This document shows, in pieces, positions 52,565 to 60,956 of a stretch of 64,000 nucleotides of DNA. Position 1 is the first letter of the stretch, and each line of letters opens with the position of its first letter. Position numbers and translations under genes: made by a program. The stretch covers positions 1 to 64,000 of the forward strand of contig SLNO01000050.1 in assembly GCA_007132975.1 (NCBI GenBank). Direction: 5' to 3'. The stretch is from Balneolales bacterium. GTDB lineage: Bacteria; Bacteroidota; Rhodothermia; Balneolales; Natronogracilivirgulaceae. The notes under the pieces were generated by a model, which worked only from the letters and a program-made list of their open reading frames with translations, had not been told where the DNA came from and searched no databases.

Positions 52565-53553
52565 CCAACTCCTGGAAAATGAAAAAGTACCATACACATA
52601 GTAGAGCCGGGCTTCCATTGAATGTGGAGCCATGGATGATTCTGTGCCTTATCTCCGTGATGCTGCTGCTACCTGCCGCGATGGTAAAATCGCAGGATGT
52701 TGTGGTAGTGCGGATAACGCCGCCTCCCCACAGTCAGCTTAGTGTAGCGGATCTCTGGCGGATTGAGCTGACCAACCTATCACGTCAGCCCCTGAATATT
52801 TACATGATTGGAACTGTGGAGCGCGAAGGCTCGGGGCTGATACTTGAGGCGCGTTCGGCCGCTTTTCAGATAATGACGGGGCTGAATCGTTTGACCGGCA
52901 GTGAAGTGCAGCCGGTGAGGGTGAGTTATGCCGATAATCGGTACCGTGATGCGATTTTTCGCACAGGAAACGTGCCCGCAGGAGATTACTTGCTTTGCGT
53001 CACTGCTTTTGATGTCAACGACGGGCGGGAATTGGGGCGTGATTGCCTGATGCACTCCGTGCAGCCCTTCTCACCACCCAGTCTTGTGGCGCCTGTCGGC
53101 GATATGGTCATTCATCAGCCCTATCCGGTGTTTACCTGGACTCCCCTTGCGCCTATGCCACGGGACGGACTCGTCAGGTATCGGCTCAGGGTGGTGAAGC
53201 TGCATCGTGGACAGCCGCCGGAAGTGGGCCTTCAAACCAACATATCATGGTTCGAAGATCCACAGGTGCTGCAAACATCCTATCCCTATCCGGTCGAAGC
53301 CCGACCCTTTGAAGCGGGCAGCTACGCATGGTTCGTGGAAGCGGTGGATCCGCGAACCGGAAACCTTCTTGCAAGAAGCGAAGCAGACGTATTTCGGTGG
53401 GAGCCTTTCCAGGTGCCATCCATTGCGGATATTACCGCCATCATCACTCCACATGGCATCCCATCCGACCTGTTCGAGGCAATTATGAGGCCCTGTTATG
53501 GGACTCCGGATCCTTTCATGCCGGGCACGGTCCTGGAGTCCTGGCACGAATAA
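52558..53553 (+). CDS. Secreted Ig/Fn3-like protein at the end of the giant-protein cluster
   Basis: Its ATG lies seven bases inside the upstream barrel gene; an ATG seven codons later (MKKYHTH) is an alternative. A hydrophobic segment WMILCLISVMLLLPAAMVKSQ ends in a signal-cleavage-like site. The mature part has two beta-sandwich-like units: VVVRITPPPHSQLSVADLWRIELTNLSRQPLNIYM and, after a proline hinge, PPSLVAPVGDMVIHQPYPVFTWTPL, the second resembling the Fn3-like pattern in Bacteroidota surface proteins. Residues C319-type single cysteines occur near the end (MRPCYGTPD). I know no function; translational coupling ties it to the barrel protein. Confidence 0.6.
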   Translation: MVTNSWKMKKYHTHSRAGLPLNVEPWMILCLISVMLLLPAAMVKSQDVVVVRITPPPHSQLSVADLWRIELTNLSRQPLNIYMIGTVEREGSGLILEARSAAFQIMTGLNRLTGSEVQPVRVSYADNRYRDAIFRTGNVPAGDYLLCVTAFDVNDGRELGRDCLMHSVQPFSPPSLVAPVGDMVIHQPYPVFTWTPLAPMPRDGLVRYRLRVVKLHRGQPPEVGLQTNISWFEDPQVLQTSYPYPVEARPFEAGSYAWFVEAVDPRTGNLLARSEADVFRWEPFQVPSIADITAIITPHGIPSDLFEAIMRPCYGTPDPFMPGTVLESWHE

Positions 53554-53649
53554 GTCCGGGGGTGCTTGCTGCGGGCGATATGCTTCAGGGCGTCCGGGGC
53601 TAACCCAGATTCAATGGGCATTCTTTTCAAATTTTGCCGGAAAGGACCA

Positions 53650-54333
53650 TCAGCTTCCGAATGTAAATCTGTGACGCGCCGTGGAACGCACGGCCTGTCC
53701 CTGATGCTCGGCGGGATGGAAAAGCCACTGCCTCGCAGCTTCCAGAGTGATCTCCCGGAACCCGTATCCGGCATCGGAGACCACTTCAAATTGTCCGGTT
53801 TGCTGGTTGAACAACCGGATTTCGTCAATTTCGGCTTCTTCGACCTCACCGCGCTCGGAAACCACATAACGGACCACCACTTCCACACGTACTCCGTCCC
53901 GACGTGCCTGCTGCGGGGTGACCGGCTCCACAATGCGCCGCACGTTGGGTGGACGGTCCGGCTGTTCCACAATTTCGCCGGGACCTTCCGGCATTGGTAT
54001 GGGGCCCAACTCCGCATCCTCGTCTATACCTGCAATCTCAAGGTCGTATTCCACATCCACCACTTCCTCATCAGGAATCACAAGCTGGGGACGTGGAACG
54101 AGGGGCGCCACTCGTTCGACTGCTGCCTGCTGTCTTGTTTCGATAAAATCCGGCATGAACAGCGGATCTTCATCGAATCGACCATCAAGCGGCCGGTCCA
54201 CACCCGTACCAGCCGGCCAAAGCCGGAACAGCGCAATGAACAGCAGCAGACTACAGATGACAGCGATCTGCATCCTTTTTAAATAGGCGCTGTTCTTACC
54301 GTCAATTACGTGCAATTGCCTCACATCCACCAA
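53650..54333 (-). CDS. Energy transducer TonB-like protein
   Basis: One N-terminal membrane helix (MQIAVICSLLLFIALFRLW), a periplasmic Pro/Glu-rich linker (PLVPRPQLVIPDEEVV...PMPEGPGEIVEQPDRPP) and a C-terminal TonB-fold domain ending EAARQWLFHPAEHQGQAVRSTARHRFTF, where WLF-P-x-G-x-x-V is the usual core. TonB passes proton-motive force from ExbB/ExbD to outer-membrane receptors. No exbB, exbD or receptor gene is next to it. It is 227 residues, a typical short Bacteroidota TonB. It sits 49 bp upstream of murQ on the same strand. Confidence 0.85.
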   Translation of the reverse strand: MVDVRQLHVIDGKNSAYLKRMQIAVICSLLLFIALFRLWPAGTGVDRPLDGRFDEDPLFMPDFIETRQQAAVERVAPLVPRPQLVIPDEEVVDVEYDLEIAGIDEDAELGPIPMPEGPGEIVEQPDRPPNVRRIVEPVTPQQARRDGVRVEVVVRYVVSERGEVEEAEIDEIRLFNQQTGQFEVVSDAGYGFREITLEAARQWLFHPAEHQGQAVRSTARHRFTFGS

Positions 54334-54382
54334 AACTGATTTGAGCCGGAGGCCAACTATTCACGATCAGCGCCCGACGGGT

Positions 54383-55318
54383 TTATTTCTTTTCGTAGGA
54401 TTGCAGCGCGGCGCGGATGAAACCGTTATGTGCTTCCAGTTGCTTTTCGGCTTCTTCACGACTGATATTTGCCAGTCCCATCAGCAGCGCAACTTTGACT
54501 TTCCCGCCGGATTCCATCATGAGCTTTGATGCTTCGTCATAGTCGACATCGGTGAACATGCTTATTATCCGCCGGGAGCGTTCCACCAGCTTCTTGTTGG
54601 TCAGCATCAGGTCCACCATCACATTTTCGTACACCTTGCCGAGGCGGACCATGGCTCCGGTGGAGATCATGTTGCAGACCATTTTCTGAGCCGTGGCGCT
54701 TTTGAGCCGGGTGCTGCCCATGATTACTTCGGGTCCCACCGGGACATCGATCATCACGTCGGGCTGCTGCTCAAGTTTTACGCGCTCGGCCGATACGCAG
54801 CAGACCATAATGGTGCGAGCGCCGCGGCGCTTGGCTTCGTCAAGTGTTCCAAGAACGTACGGTGTTCTTCCGCTGGCTGCCAATCCGCAAACGACATCCT
54901 TTTCACTAACGTTCAGATGGGCGATATCTTTTTCACCGTCTTCTGGCAGGTCTTCCGACCCCTCCTGGGCAACGAACATGGCCTCGCGCCCGCCGGCAAT
55001 AAGACCTATGACCTGGTCGGGGCGGGTGCCGAACGTAGGCGGGCACTCGGCGGCATCCAGCACCCCGAGGCGGCCGCTGGTACCGGCGCCAGTGTAAATA
55101 AGCCTGCCACCCTGTGCCAGCGCTTCATGGGCGTAGGCCACAGCCTGGGCAATTTGCTCCTTCCTGCTGCTCACATATTCGGCCACCAGCTTATCCTGCT
55201 CGTTCATCAGCCGCACTATCTCAAGCGGATCCGCCAGGTCGATGTGCATGGTGTCGGGGTTCCTCTGCTCGGTCTCCAGCTTCTTGAGCTGGTTGTAGAG
55301 TTCTTGCTTGTCAGACAA
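54383..55318 (-). CDS. murQ: N-acetylmuramic acid 6-phosphate etherase
   Basis: It splits the lactyl ether of MurNAc-6-phosphate to give GlcNAc-6-phosphate and lactate in peptidoglycan recycling. The 311-residue protein carries the SIS sugar-phosphate isomerase fold with GRLIYTGAGTSGRLGVLDAAECPPTFG, VAQEGSEDLPEDG, CGLAASGRTPYVLGTL and EVIMGSTRLKSATAQKMVCNMIST, all hallmarks of MurQ. Length is standard (about 300). It is separate from mltG, the other cell-wall gene of this window. Confidence 0.95.
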   Translation of the reverse strand: MSDKQELYNQLKKLETEQRNPDTMHIDLADPLEIVRLMNEQDKLVAEYVSSRKEQIAQAVAYAHEALAQGGRLIYTGAGTSGRLGVLDAAECPPTFGTRPDQVIGLIAGGREAMFVAQEGSEDLPEDGEKDIAHLNVSEKDVVCGLAASGRTPYVLGTLDEAKRRGARTIMVCCVSAERVKLEQQPDVMIDVPVGPEVIMGSTRLKSATAQKMVCNMISTGAMVRLGKVYENVMVDLMLTNKKLVERSRRIISMFTDVDYDEASKLMMESGGKVKVALLMGLANISREEAEKQLEAHNGFIRAALQSYEKK

Positions 55319-55557
55319 AATGAATACTCCTTTTTTCGTGATTTTTCAGTAACAGATAATATTTATGTCCCAAGTATTCAATATACGCAAGTTGTATGAA
55401 GGCGTTTTAAAAAATCCGGCAACATTTGCTTTCCCCACCCCGGAATGTTACGGCTGCTTCAGGTGTAGTGCCTGAGCATTTCAGCGGGCGTTACCAGAGG
55501 GTTGCGAGTTCGTGCCGCCAGAGGGTTGCGGCAGGCGGCGGCGATGGGTTAGAGGCG

Positions 55558-56271
55558 TTACGGCACGTGCCTCTGGAGGATATCTCCGCGGATCTTCCAG
55601 GGATTATCCCCTGTTTCGATCCAGTAATCGAATATGTGTTCAATTGCTTTGGATCGCAAAATGTCACTGAGCATGTAATTCAGCTCCAGATTGGGATCAT
55701 CGGGGGTAACTGCCAGGCGGATGTCGGTGCTCTTGATATCATCCAGCAGGCGCACATCATCAAGATTGGGAAGGTACTCCACCGGGTTGCAGTAGTATAC
55801 ATTGTCATCAAAGTAATCATCCATGAATGGACGAATCTGGAATAATCCGCCAATGGAAATGGCTTTCTGAATCCTGCCGGGATGCTTGAGAAGGAGATTG
55901 ACGGCGTGATATCCACCCAACCCCACTCCTGCTGTCATAACAAAAAGTTCGTCAGACGATTTTGCGATGAAAGGCAGCACTTCTTCAATGATGTAGTGTT
56001 CGAACTGCCGGTGGCGGTTGATCCTCACCCTGGGTGCGACATCCTTGTTGAGCAAGCTTTCCCTGTCATACGAGTCGATGCAGTAAACGCGGTTGTGACC
56101 ATTTTCCAGCTGAAATGCAAGCGAGTCGATGAGCCCGTTTTTCTCCCATTCGGTGCGCGTGCCGCCATTATCCGGGAAGGCGATGATTGGCGTGCCCTCG
56201 GCACCGTATACCGTAATGGTTGTCTTTCTTCCTAAACTGGGACTTTGCCAGCTGTGATTCTTTTTTTCCAT
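55558..56271 (-). CDS. Esterase-fold (alpha/beta hydrolase) protein lacking its catalytic residues
   Basis: A 237-residue member of the small putative-esterase family: HSWQSPSLGRKTTITVYG, FPDNGGTRTEWEKNGLIDSL, YCIDSYDRESLLNKDVAPRVRINRHRQFEHYIIEEVLPFI and YHAVNLLLKHPGRIQKAISIGG follow the family closely. In active relatives the elbow reads G-x-S-x-G-G; here it is AGVGLGGYHA, with Gly at residue 117 in place of Ser (codon GGG). The C-terminal GHDWPWW-type histidine motif is also changed to TGDNPWKI. The fold is kept but hydrolysis is unlikely, so a binding role is possible. The frame is intact. Confidence 0.85.
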   Translation of the reverse strand: MEKKNHSWQSPSLGRKTTITVYGAEGTPIIAFPDNGGTRTEWEKNGLIDSLAFQLENGHNRVYCIDSYDRESLLNKDVAPRVRINRHRQFEHYIIEEVLPFIAKSSDELFVMTAGVGLGGYHAVNLLLKHPGRIQKAISIGGLFQIRPFMDDYFDDNVYYCNPVEYLPNLDDVRLLDDIKSTDIRLAVTPDDPNLELNYMLSDILRSKAIEHIFDYWIETGDNPWKIRGDILQRHVP

Positions 56272-56408
56272 CGCAGAGGGATTTGGGATAGAACGGAGTT
56301 CGCGAAAAAGCGGATGCTCAGTTATTCACACCGCTTATGGAAAGCTAAAGGATAGCCGGATATTTTAAAAGCTTTTTCCCACTAGTTTTCGGGTGGCCCT
56401 GACAGGCT

Positions 56409-57374
56409 TCAGGACCATCTGGTGTGCCACCATACCCTTGGCAGGATAGCCATTTTCTGTGTAAATGAGAGGTAGGCGCGGCGTGTGTAAACCTGGTAAC
56501 CGTTGGATTCGATCTGGTCCAGGATGCGGGCATAATTGTGGCGGGCAAGGCGAACCGGTACCTGGCTGTCCGGTGAAAGCATCGGAATGCCCTTGTCAGC
56601 ACTGTCGTAATATCTGCGGGCGCGGTCAATCTGAAACTTCATCAGTTCACGGAACGAATCCGTGAGGCGGTGCTCAAAAAGATCTTCCTCAGTAACGTTA
56701 AAAGTTCTGAGATCCTCGGCCGGAAGGTAGATGCGGTCGCGACCAAGGTCCTCCCCCACATCCCTGAGAATATTCGTCAACTGCATTGCTATCCCCAAAT
56801 CCACGGCATGCTGCAGTGCCGATTCATCCTCATAGCCAAAAACCTCACTGATCATGAGCCCAACCACTGACGCCACCTTGTACGAATATTCATAAAGCTC
56901 ATCAAAAGTCTCGTACCGGTTTTTCGTGAGGTCCATGGCAACCCCGTCGATAAGTTCGAAGGGCAACGTTATGGATATGTGGTGGCGCCGAAGCACATCG
57001 GAGAAGGCATAGAGGATCGGGTTGTCACTCGGATTGCCGGCATAGGTTTTCTGGAGTTTTTCCTTCCAGTCCATGAGCGTTTGCTCCACCTCGGACATCT
57101 GAAGCTGATTGCCGGCAACCAGCTCTTCGGCCTCATCGACGACATTGTCCAGGAAGCGGCAGAGTCCATAGATCGCAAAAATGCTTCGCTGTTTGTCGTG
57201 GGGCAAAAACCGGGTGGCCAGATAGAACGTCTTGGCATATTCGCGGGTGATATTGCGGCAATGCACATATGCGCTGCGCAGTTCGGGCTCCGCAATCTCC
57301 TCTGTGACACTCCTGTGCAAAGAGGTTCGCTCGTAAACGGATCTGAAGGACCAGGATGCCAAGGCCTTTGTCAT
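56409..57374 (-). CDS. crtB: Phytoene/squalene synthase family protein
   Basis: It joins two prenyl diphosphates head to head, probably geranylgeranyl diphosphate to phytoene for carotenoids. Both Asp-rich motifs are present: DNVVDE (76-81) and NILRDVGEDLGRDRIYLP (about 200-216). FYLATRFLPHDKQRSIFAIYGLCR is the usual first substrate helix. At 321 residues it fits CrtB. No crtI, idi or other carotenoid gene is adjacent, so a squalene-type product cannot be ruled out. Confidence 0.88.
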   Translation of the reverse strand: MTKALASWSFRSVYERTSLHRSVTEEIAEPELRSAYVHCRNITREYAKTFYLATRFLPHDKQRSIFAIYGLCRFLDNVVDEAEELVAGNQLQMSEVEQTLMDWKEKLQKTYAGNPSDNPILYAFSDVLRRHHISITLPFELIDGVAMDLTKNRYETFDELYEYSYKVASVVGLMISEVFGYEDESALQHAVDLGIAMQLTNILRDVGEDLGRDRIYLPAEDLRTFNVTEEDLFEHRLTDSFRELMKFQIDRARRYYDSADKGIPMLSPDSQVPVRLARHNYARILDQIESNGYQVYTRRAYLSFTQKMAILPRVWWHTRWS

Positions 57375-57393
57375 TTTGTTCCAGATTGGGTTT

Positions 57394-57401
57394 CAAAAAT
57401 A
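57394..57401 (-). promoter_or_regulatory. Candidate -7 box (TATTTTTG) for crtB
   Basis: TATTTTTG on the minus strand fits TAnnTTTG and lies 20 bases before the crtB start, giving a short leader. No -33 TTTG is found at the expected distance, so the call is weak. Confidence 0.35.
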
Positions 57402-57500
57402 ACAAAAGATGATTTTGCCGGATTTCGTTCCCCCGCAATGGATTTGTTATTTACAGCTGCCAGCTGACAGAAAAACCTTGTTGGCAGAATGAACTCACCT

Positions 57501-57519
57501 GGCTGGATTTGATCCAGCC
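57501..57519. promoter_or_regulatory. Perfect palindrome GGCTGGAT-TTG-ATCCAGCC
   Basis: Eight-base arms around a three-base centre lie between the divergent crtB and LacI genes. It could be an operator or a hairpin in a leader. The odd-length centre without CG is not the usual LacI operator form, so the binding partner is open. Confidence 0.5.
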
Positions 57520-57804
57520 CCTGTCTGTCAGCCAGAGACTGCAATGTTCGTTTCATGGATATATGAACAAGTTGCATATAATTTTTCAGTAAAAATCACT
57601 ATTATTCACAATTAAGTTGAACTTTATTTTGTTGCATATTTAATAAGGGAGGGTGTTGTACGGTCAGCACAATGAATGGGTGAACCGGTGACCTCCCGAT
57701 ATTGTTGCTAAATGCACGACCGACCTGCGATCCATAAATAAATATCGGTTCCTAACATTTACTGATTATTATTACAATCAGTCACTCAAGTCAAAAACTT
57801 ACAC

Positions 57805-58815
57805 ATGGCAAAAAAGCACACCATCTATGATGTTGCCCGGGTTGCAAACGTGGCTATTTCAACCGTTTCCCGAGTTCTCAACGGCTCTCCTTACGTATCC
57901 GAAGAGACTAAAAAAAGGGTTCAAAATGCCATAAATGAACTGGATTTCCGTCCGCAGGTGAACGCCAGGAAACTGGCGCGCCGTGAAGCACAGATCATTG
58001 CCGTGGCACTGCCCAGTTTCACAACGCCTTTTTTCAATGAAGTCCTCAAGGGAATCAAGGACCGGCTGAAGGACACTGACCTCGACTTCATCATTTACAA
58101 TACCGGTTCTGCCAATCCCGAAGAAACTCTTAAAACATTTCTGGATCGCGGCATACCTGACGCACTGCTCATTCTCTCAATTGCCCTGGACGATGAGATC
58201 AGCAAGCGACTCAAAAGTGCCGGCATACCGGTTGTGCTTGTCGGCGCCAAGCATGATGACTTCAATTATTTTTTCTGGAACAACTACAAGGGCGGATACC
58301 TCGCCGGGGAACACCTGATCAAACGGGGATACAAGAAGATCGGCATGGTCCGTTCACACAGCAGATCACTTGTTGCCGATCAGCGGGAAAAAGGATTCCG
58401 GGATGTCCTTGAAACCTACAACCTTCCCATGGAGGACAAGTTTTTTGTCAAGGGGATCACTCGCAAGCACTCGGGTTACAGCGAGGAAGCCGGCTACGAA
58501 GCCATACAGATCATGAAAGAACGCGGGGACCTCCCCGAGGCCATTTTCTGCACGAATGACGCCCAGGCCATTGGGGTGATGCACGCCCTCCGCGAGGAAA
58601 AAATGCGCATCCCGGAAGATATCGGCCTGATGGGATACGACAACATCAAATTCGCCCACTACATGGGACTTTCCACCATCGATCAGAAAATGTACGATGT
58701 GGGCATGATGTCCATCGACCGCCTTACCACCATGATCAAGGAGAAGGACACATCCATCATCCAGAAAGAGATAGAACCCAAACTTGTATTCCGTAACACC
58801 ACCAGGCGCCCGTGA
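57805..58815 (+). CDS. LacI family transcriptional regulator
   Basis: The N-terminal helix-turn-helix and hinge (TIYDVARVANVAISTVSRVLNGSPYVSEETKKRVQNAINEL) are canonical, and the C-terminal half is a type I periplasmic-binding-like ligand domain (AVALPSFTTPFFNEVLKGIKDRL, FCTNDAQAIGVMHALREE, GLMGYDNIKFAHYMGLSTIDQ). The 336 residues fit the family. It overlaps purC by four bases (GTGA), which is unusual for a sugar-type LacI protein and suggests a PurR-like role sensing a purine; this is inference. The ligand cannot be told from sequence. Confidence 0.92.
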   Translation: MAKKHTIYDVARVANVAISTVSRVLNGSPYVSEETKKRVQNAINELDFRPQVNARKLARREAQIIAVALPSFTTPFFNEVLKGIKDRLKDTDLDFIIYNTGSANPEETLKTFLDRGIPDALLILSIALDDEISKRLKSAGIPVVLVGAKHDDFNYFFWNNYKGGYLAGEHLIKRGYKKIGMVRSHSRSLVADQREKGFRDVLETYNLPMEDKFFVKGITRKHSGYSEEAGYEAIQIMKERGDLPEAIFCTNDAQAIGVMHALREEKMRIPEDIGLMGYDNIKFAHYMGLSTIDQKMYDVGMMSIDRLTTMIKEKDTSIIQKEIEPKLVFRNTTRRP

Positions 58816-59780
58816 AATCCAAGGCCGACCGTTCGAAGCTGCTCGAACATAGCATCACCGAAACATCCGTGCCCGGACGACCCGCCGATTACAGGGGCAA
58901 GGTGCGGGACATCTATTTCCTGGACGACGACCGCATGGCCATCGTGGCCACCGACCGCATCTCCGCCTTTGACCATATCTTCAACGAACCCATACCCTAC
59001 AAGGGACAGCTTCTCAACCAGCTTGCCTGGTATGGGTTCCGGAACGTGGACGACCTGTGCACCCACCACGTTATTGATGTCCCCCACCCCAATATCACCA
59101 TTGCACGCAGATGCCGGGCGCTTCCTGTTGAGGTGGTTGTAAGGGGGTACCTGGCGGGACACGCCTGGCGTGTCTATAAGGAAGGCGGCCGGGTTCTCTG
59201 CGGAGCGGCCATGCCAGACGGCCTTCGGCAGAACGAGGCTTTTCCCCAGCCGCTGCTCACACCCACAACCAAGGCAACAGAAGGCCACGACGAGGATATC
59301 CCGGAAGCGGAAATCCTATCACAAGGCATTGTTGCAGAACCGCTTTGGAACCAGATCCGCCAGACGGCCATGAATCTCTACCGGCGCGGACACGAAGTTG
59401 CCCGGCGCAAAGGCCTGATACTGGTCGACACCAAATACGAATTCGGACTCTCCGGCGACGAATTGGTGCTCATCGATGAAGTGCACACCGCCGACTCTTC
59501 CCGTTATTTCTATGCGGATGGATACGGGGAGCGCCTCTCCCGCGGCGAACCCCAGAAACAACTCTCAAAGGAGTTCCTGCGTGAGTGGCTGATCGAAAGC
59601 GGCCATCACGCCACGCTGGATCAGAAATTGCCGGTGTTACCGGATGAGGTGCGCATCGCCATCTACGAGCGGTACCGGGAGCTGTACGAAAAACTGACAG
59701 GCGAGCCGTTCCAGCCCGTGTCAACCGGGGGCTTCAATCAGGAGCTGGAAACGCTTCTGAAAAAACTCTCCGCATCCTGA
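58812..59780 (+). CDS. purC: Phosphoribosylaminoimidazole-succinocarboxamide synthase
   Basis: It joins CAIR and aspartate with ATP in de novo purine synthesis. YRGKVRDIYFLDDDRMAIVATDRISAFDHIF, PLEVVVRGYLAG-like EVVVRGYLAGHAWRVYKEGG, the TPTTKATEGHDEDI loop and LILVDTKYEFGLS...LIDEVHTADSSRY are all SAICAR-synthase motifs. The start is GTG, overlapping the LacI stop by four bases. The 322 residues place it in the long (yeast-like, about 300) branch. Confidence 0.95.
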   Translation: MKSKADRSKLLEHSITETSVPGRPADYRGKVRDIYFLDDDRMAIVATDRISAFDHIFNEPIPYKGQLLNQLAWYGFRNVDDLCTHHVIDVPHPNITIARRCRALPVEVVVRGYLAGHAWRVYKEGGRVLCGAAMPDGLRQNEAFPQPLLTPTTKATEGHDEDIPEAEILSQGIVAEPLWNQIRQTAMNLYRRGHEVARRKGLILVDTKYEFGLSGDELVLIDEVHTADSSRYFYADGYGERLSRGEPQKQLSKEFLREWLIESGHHATLDQKLPVLPDEVRIAIYERYRELYEKLTGEPFQPVSTGGFNQELETLLKKLSAS

Positions 59781-59929
59781 TGCACGTGCCGGCTTCATAG
59801 CAGCGTACCAATTCCATATCTGACACTAGCCCTCCCGACACCGCCTCATGGCTCCTCTTCCGTGCGTATCTTAAGGAAAGGCACGGTCAAACGGAATTAG
59901 TCAGCCCGAGCCACCGAGGCAGCTGTGCT

Positions 59930-60664
59930 TCAAGGCACATTCAGGTACTTGTGAGTCTGCAGGCTGATCGTCCACACGGGATGCGCCTTGACATGCTCCA
60001 CGATCAGGGGTATGGATTCGGGCGTGTCCCACTCCGGCTGCAGCATTTTGCGGGTGCCATCCGGACAGCGCGCTGCGTTCTTTTCGGCATACTGCAGATC
60101 CTTGCGGGTGAGGACTACTACCTTGAGCTCATCCACCAGCGGAAAAATCTGATCCAGTGGCTCCTTGAACCGTTTCGGCGACAGCGTGACCCAGTCAATG
60201 TCACCACTCATGGGCGAGGAACCGCTTGTTTCCAGGTGGATGCACAATCCTGCTTCATGCAGACCCTCGCAAAGGGCGGTCAAATCGTGCAGAAGCGGCT
60301 CGCCACCGGTGATCACCGCAAACGCGGCACCGGAATCCGCAGCCGCCCGCACCAGCTCTTCCGTGGCGATTCTCGGGTGGATGGATTCGTCCCAGCTCTC
60401 CTTCACGTCGCACCACCAGCACCCCACATCACATCCCGCCAACCGGATGAAGTAGGCTGCCTGACCGGTATGCACCCCTTCTCCCTGGATGGTGTAAAAA
60501 TGCTCCATCACGGGATAATCCGTCTCTTTCCAGTGCGGCTGCTGTTTGGAGCGGCCGCCTCTTTGGGCACGGCCCGGTGGCACGGATGCGGGTGACGCGG
60601 ACCCGGGGTTCAGAGATTTTCGGTCTGTTTCGGCCAATGTGTTATTTGATGCTGGTTTGCTCAT
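59930..60664 (-). CDS. queE: 7-carboxy-7-deazaguanine synthase QueE
   Basis: A radical SAM enzyme of queuosine synthesis that contracts the ring of carboxytetrahydropterin. The cluster motif is C78-x3-C82-x2-C85 (CDVGCWWCDVKESWD), with EHFYTIQGEGVHTGQAAYFIRLAG before it and TGGEPLLHD after. I take the ATG at 60664, not the track start 17 codons upstream; about 45 residues of charged, low-complexity sequence still precede the core. No queC, queD or queF is next to it. The catalytic core is intact. Confidence 0.92.
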   Translation of the reverse strand: MSKPASNNTLAETDRKSLNPGSASPASVPPGRAQRGGRSKQQPHWKETDYPVMEHFYTIQGEGVHTGQAAYFIRLAGCDVGCWWCDVKESWDESIHPRIATEELVRAAADSGAAFAVITGGEPLLHDLTALCEGLHEAGLCIHLETSGSSPMSGDIDWVTLSPKRFKEPLDQIFPLVDELKVVVLTRKDLQYAEKNAARCPDGTRKMLQPEWDTPESIPLIVEHVKAHPVWTISLQTHKYLNVP

Positions 60665-60768
60665 GTTAATTGATTTGCGCTTACAGAACGAAGCGGCAGT
60701 CATTTCTGGTTCCAAAGATACGAATATTTGCCTCTAGTGCCGACTGCAGCTGCCAACTCACTGTCAGG

Positions 60769-60956
60769 GACTTTCGTACTACAGGCTGCTTAATCCGTTT
60801 TCTGTGACTCTCGTACCACGAACTGCCCAATTCGTTTTCAGGGACTCTCGTACCACGAACTGCCCCAATCCATTTTCAGGGACTCTCGTACCACGAACTG
60901 CCCCAATCCATTTTCAGAGACTCTCGTACCACGAACTGCCCCAATCCATTTTCAGG
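60769..60956. repeat. Five tandem 37-38-bp units between queE and an MGMT-family gene
   Basis: The unit is close to GACTCTCGTACCACGAACTG followed by CCCCAATCCATTTTCAGG. The third to fifth copies are 38 bp and nearly identical, the second is 37 bp with small changes, and the first is degenerate. The last copy runs into the stop codon of the MGMT-family gene. The spacing is direct and continuous with no unique spacers, so this is not a CRISPR array. Confidence 0.9.

Larger units (their letters stand above)
57375..57804. other. Divergent intergenic region between crtB and the LacI regulator
   Basis: No gene is supported in these 430 bases. The region is AT-rich toward the LacI side and holds a crtB -7 candidate, a perfect palindrome (both listed separately), a CAGCTGCCAGCTG repeat near 57453-57466, and TGAACCGGTGA near 57681, an imperfect palindrome with the central CG common in LacI-family operators. 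Confidence 0.55.

Noticed and set aside
40801-53553. tRNA-Ser as integration site for a giant-gene island
   Set aside because: The tRNA 3' end faces away from the cluster, no repeat of its 3' end was seen, and there is no integrase.
53043-53603. Plus-strand ORFs of 89-93 codons inside the Ig-like gene
   Set aside because: They are out-of-frame shadows of the 331-codon gene with no independent start signal.
54917-55399. 160-codon plus-strand ORF opposite murQ
   Set aside because: The murQ reading is complete with all family motifs; this ORF has none.
60769-60956. CRISPR-like array
   Set aside because: The 37-38-bp units are contiguous with no unique spacers and no cas genes are present.
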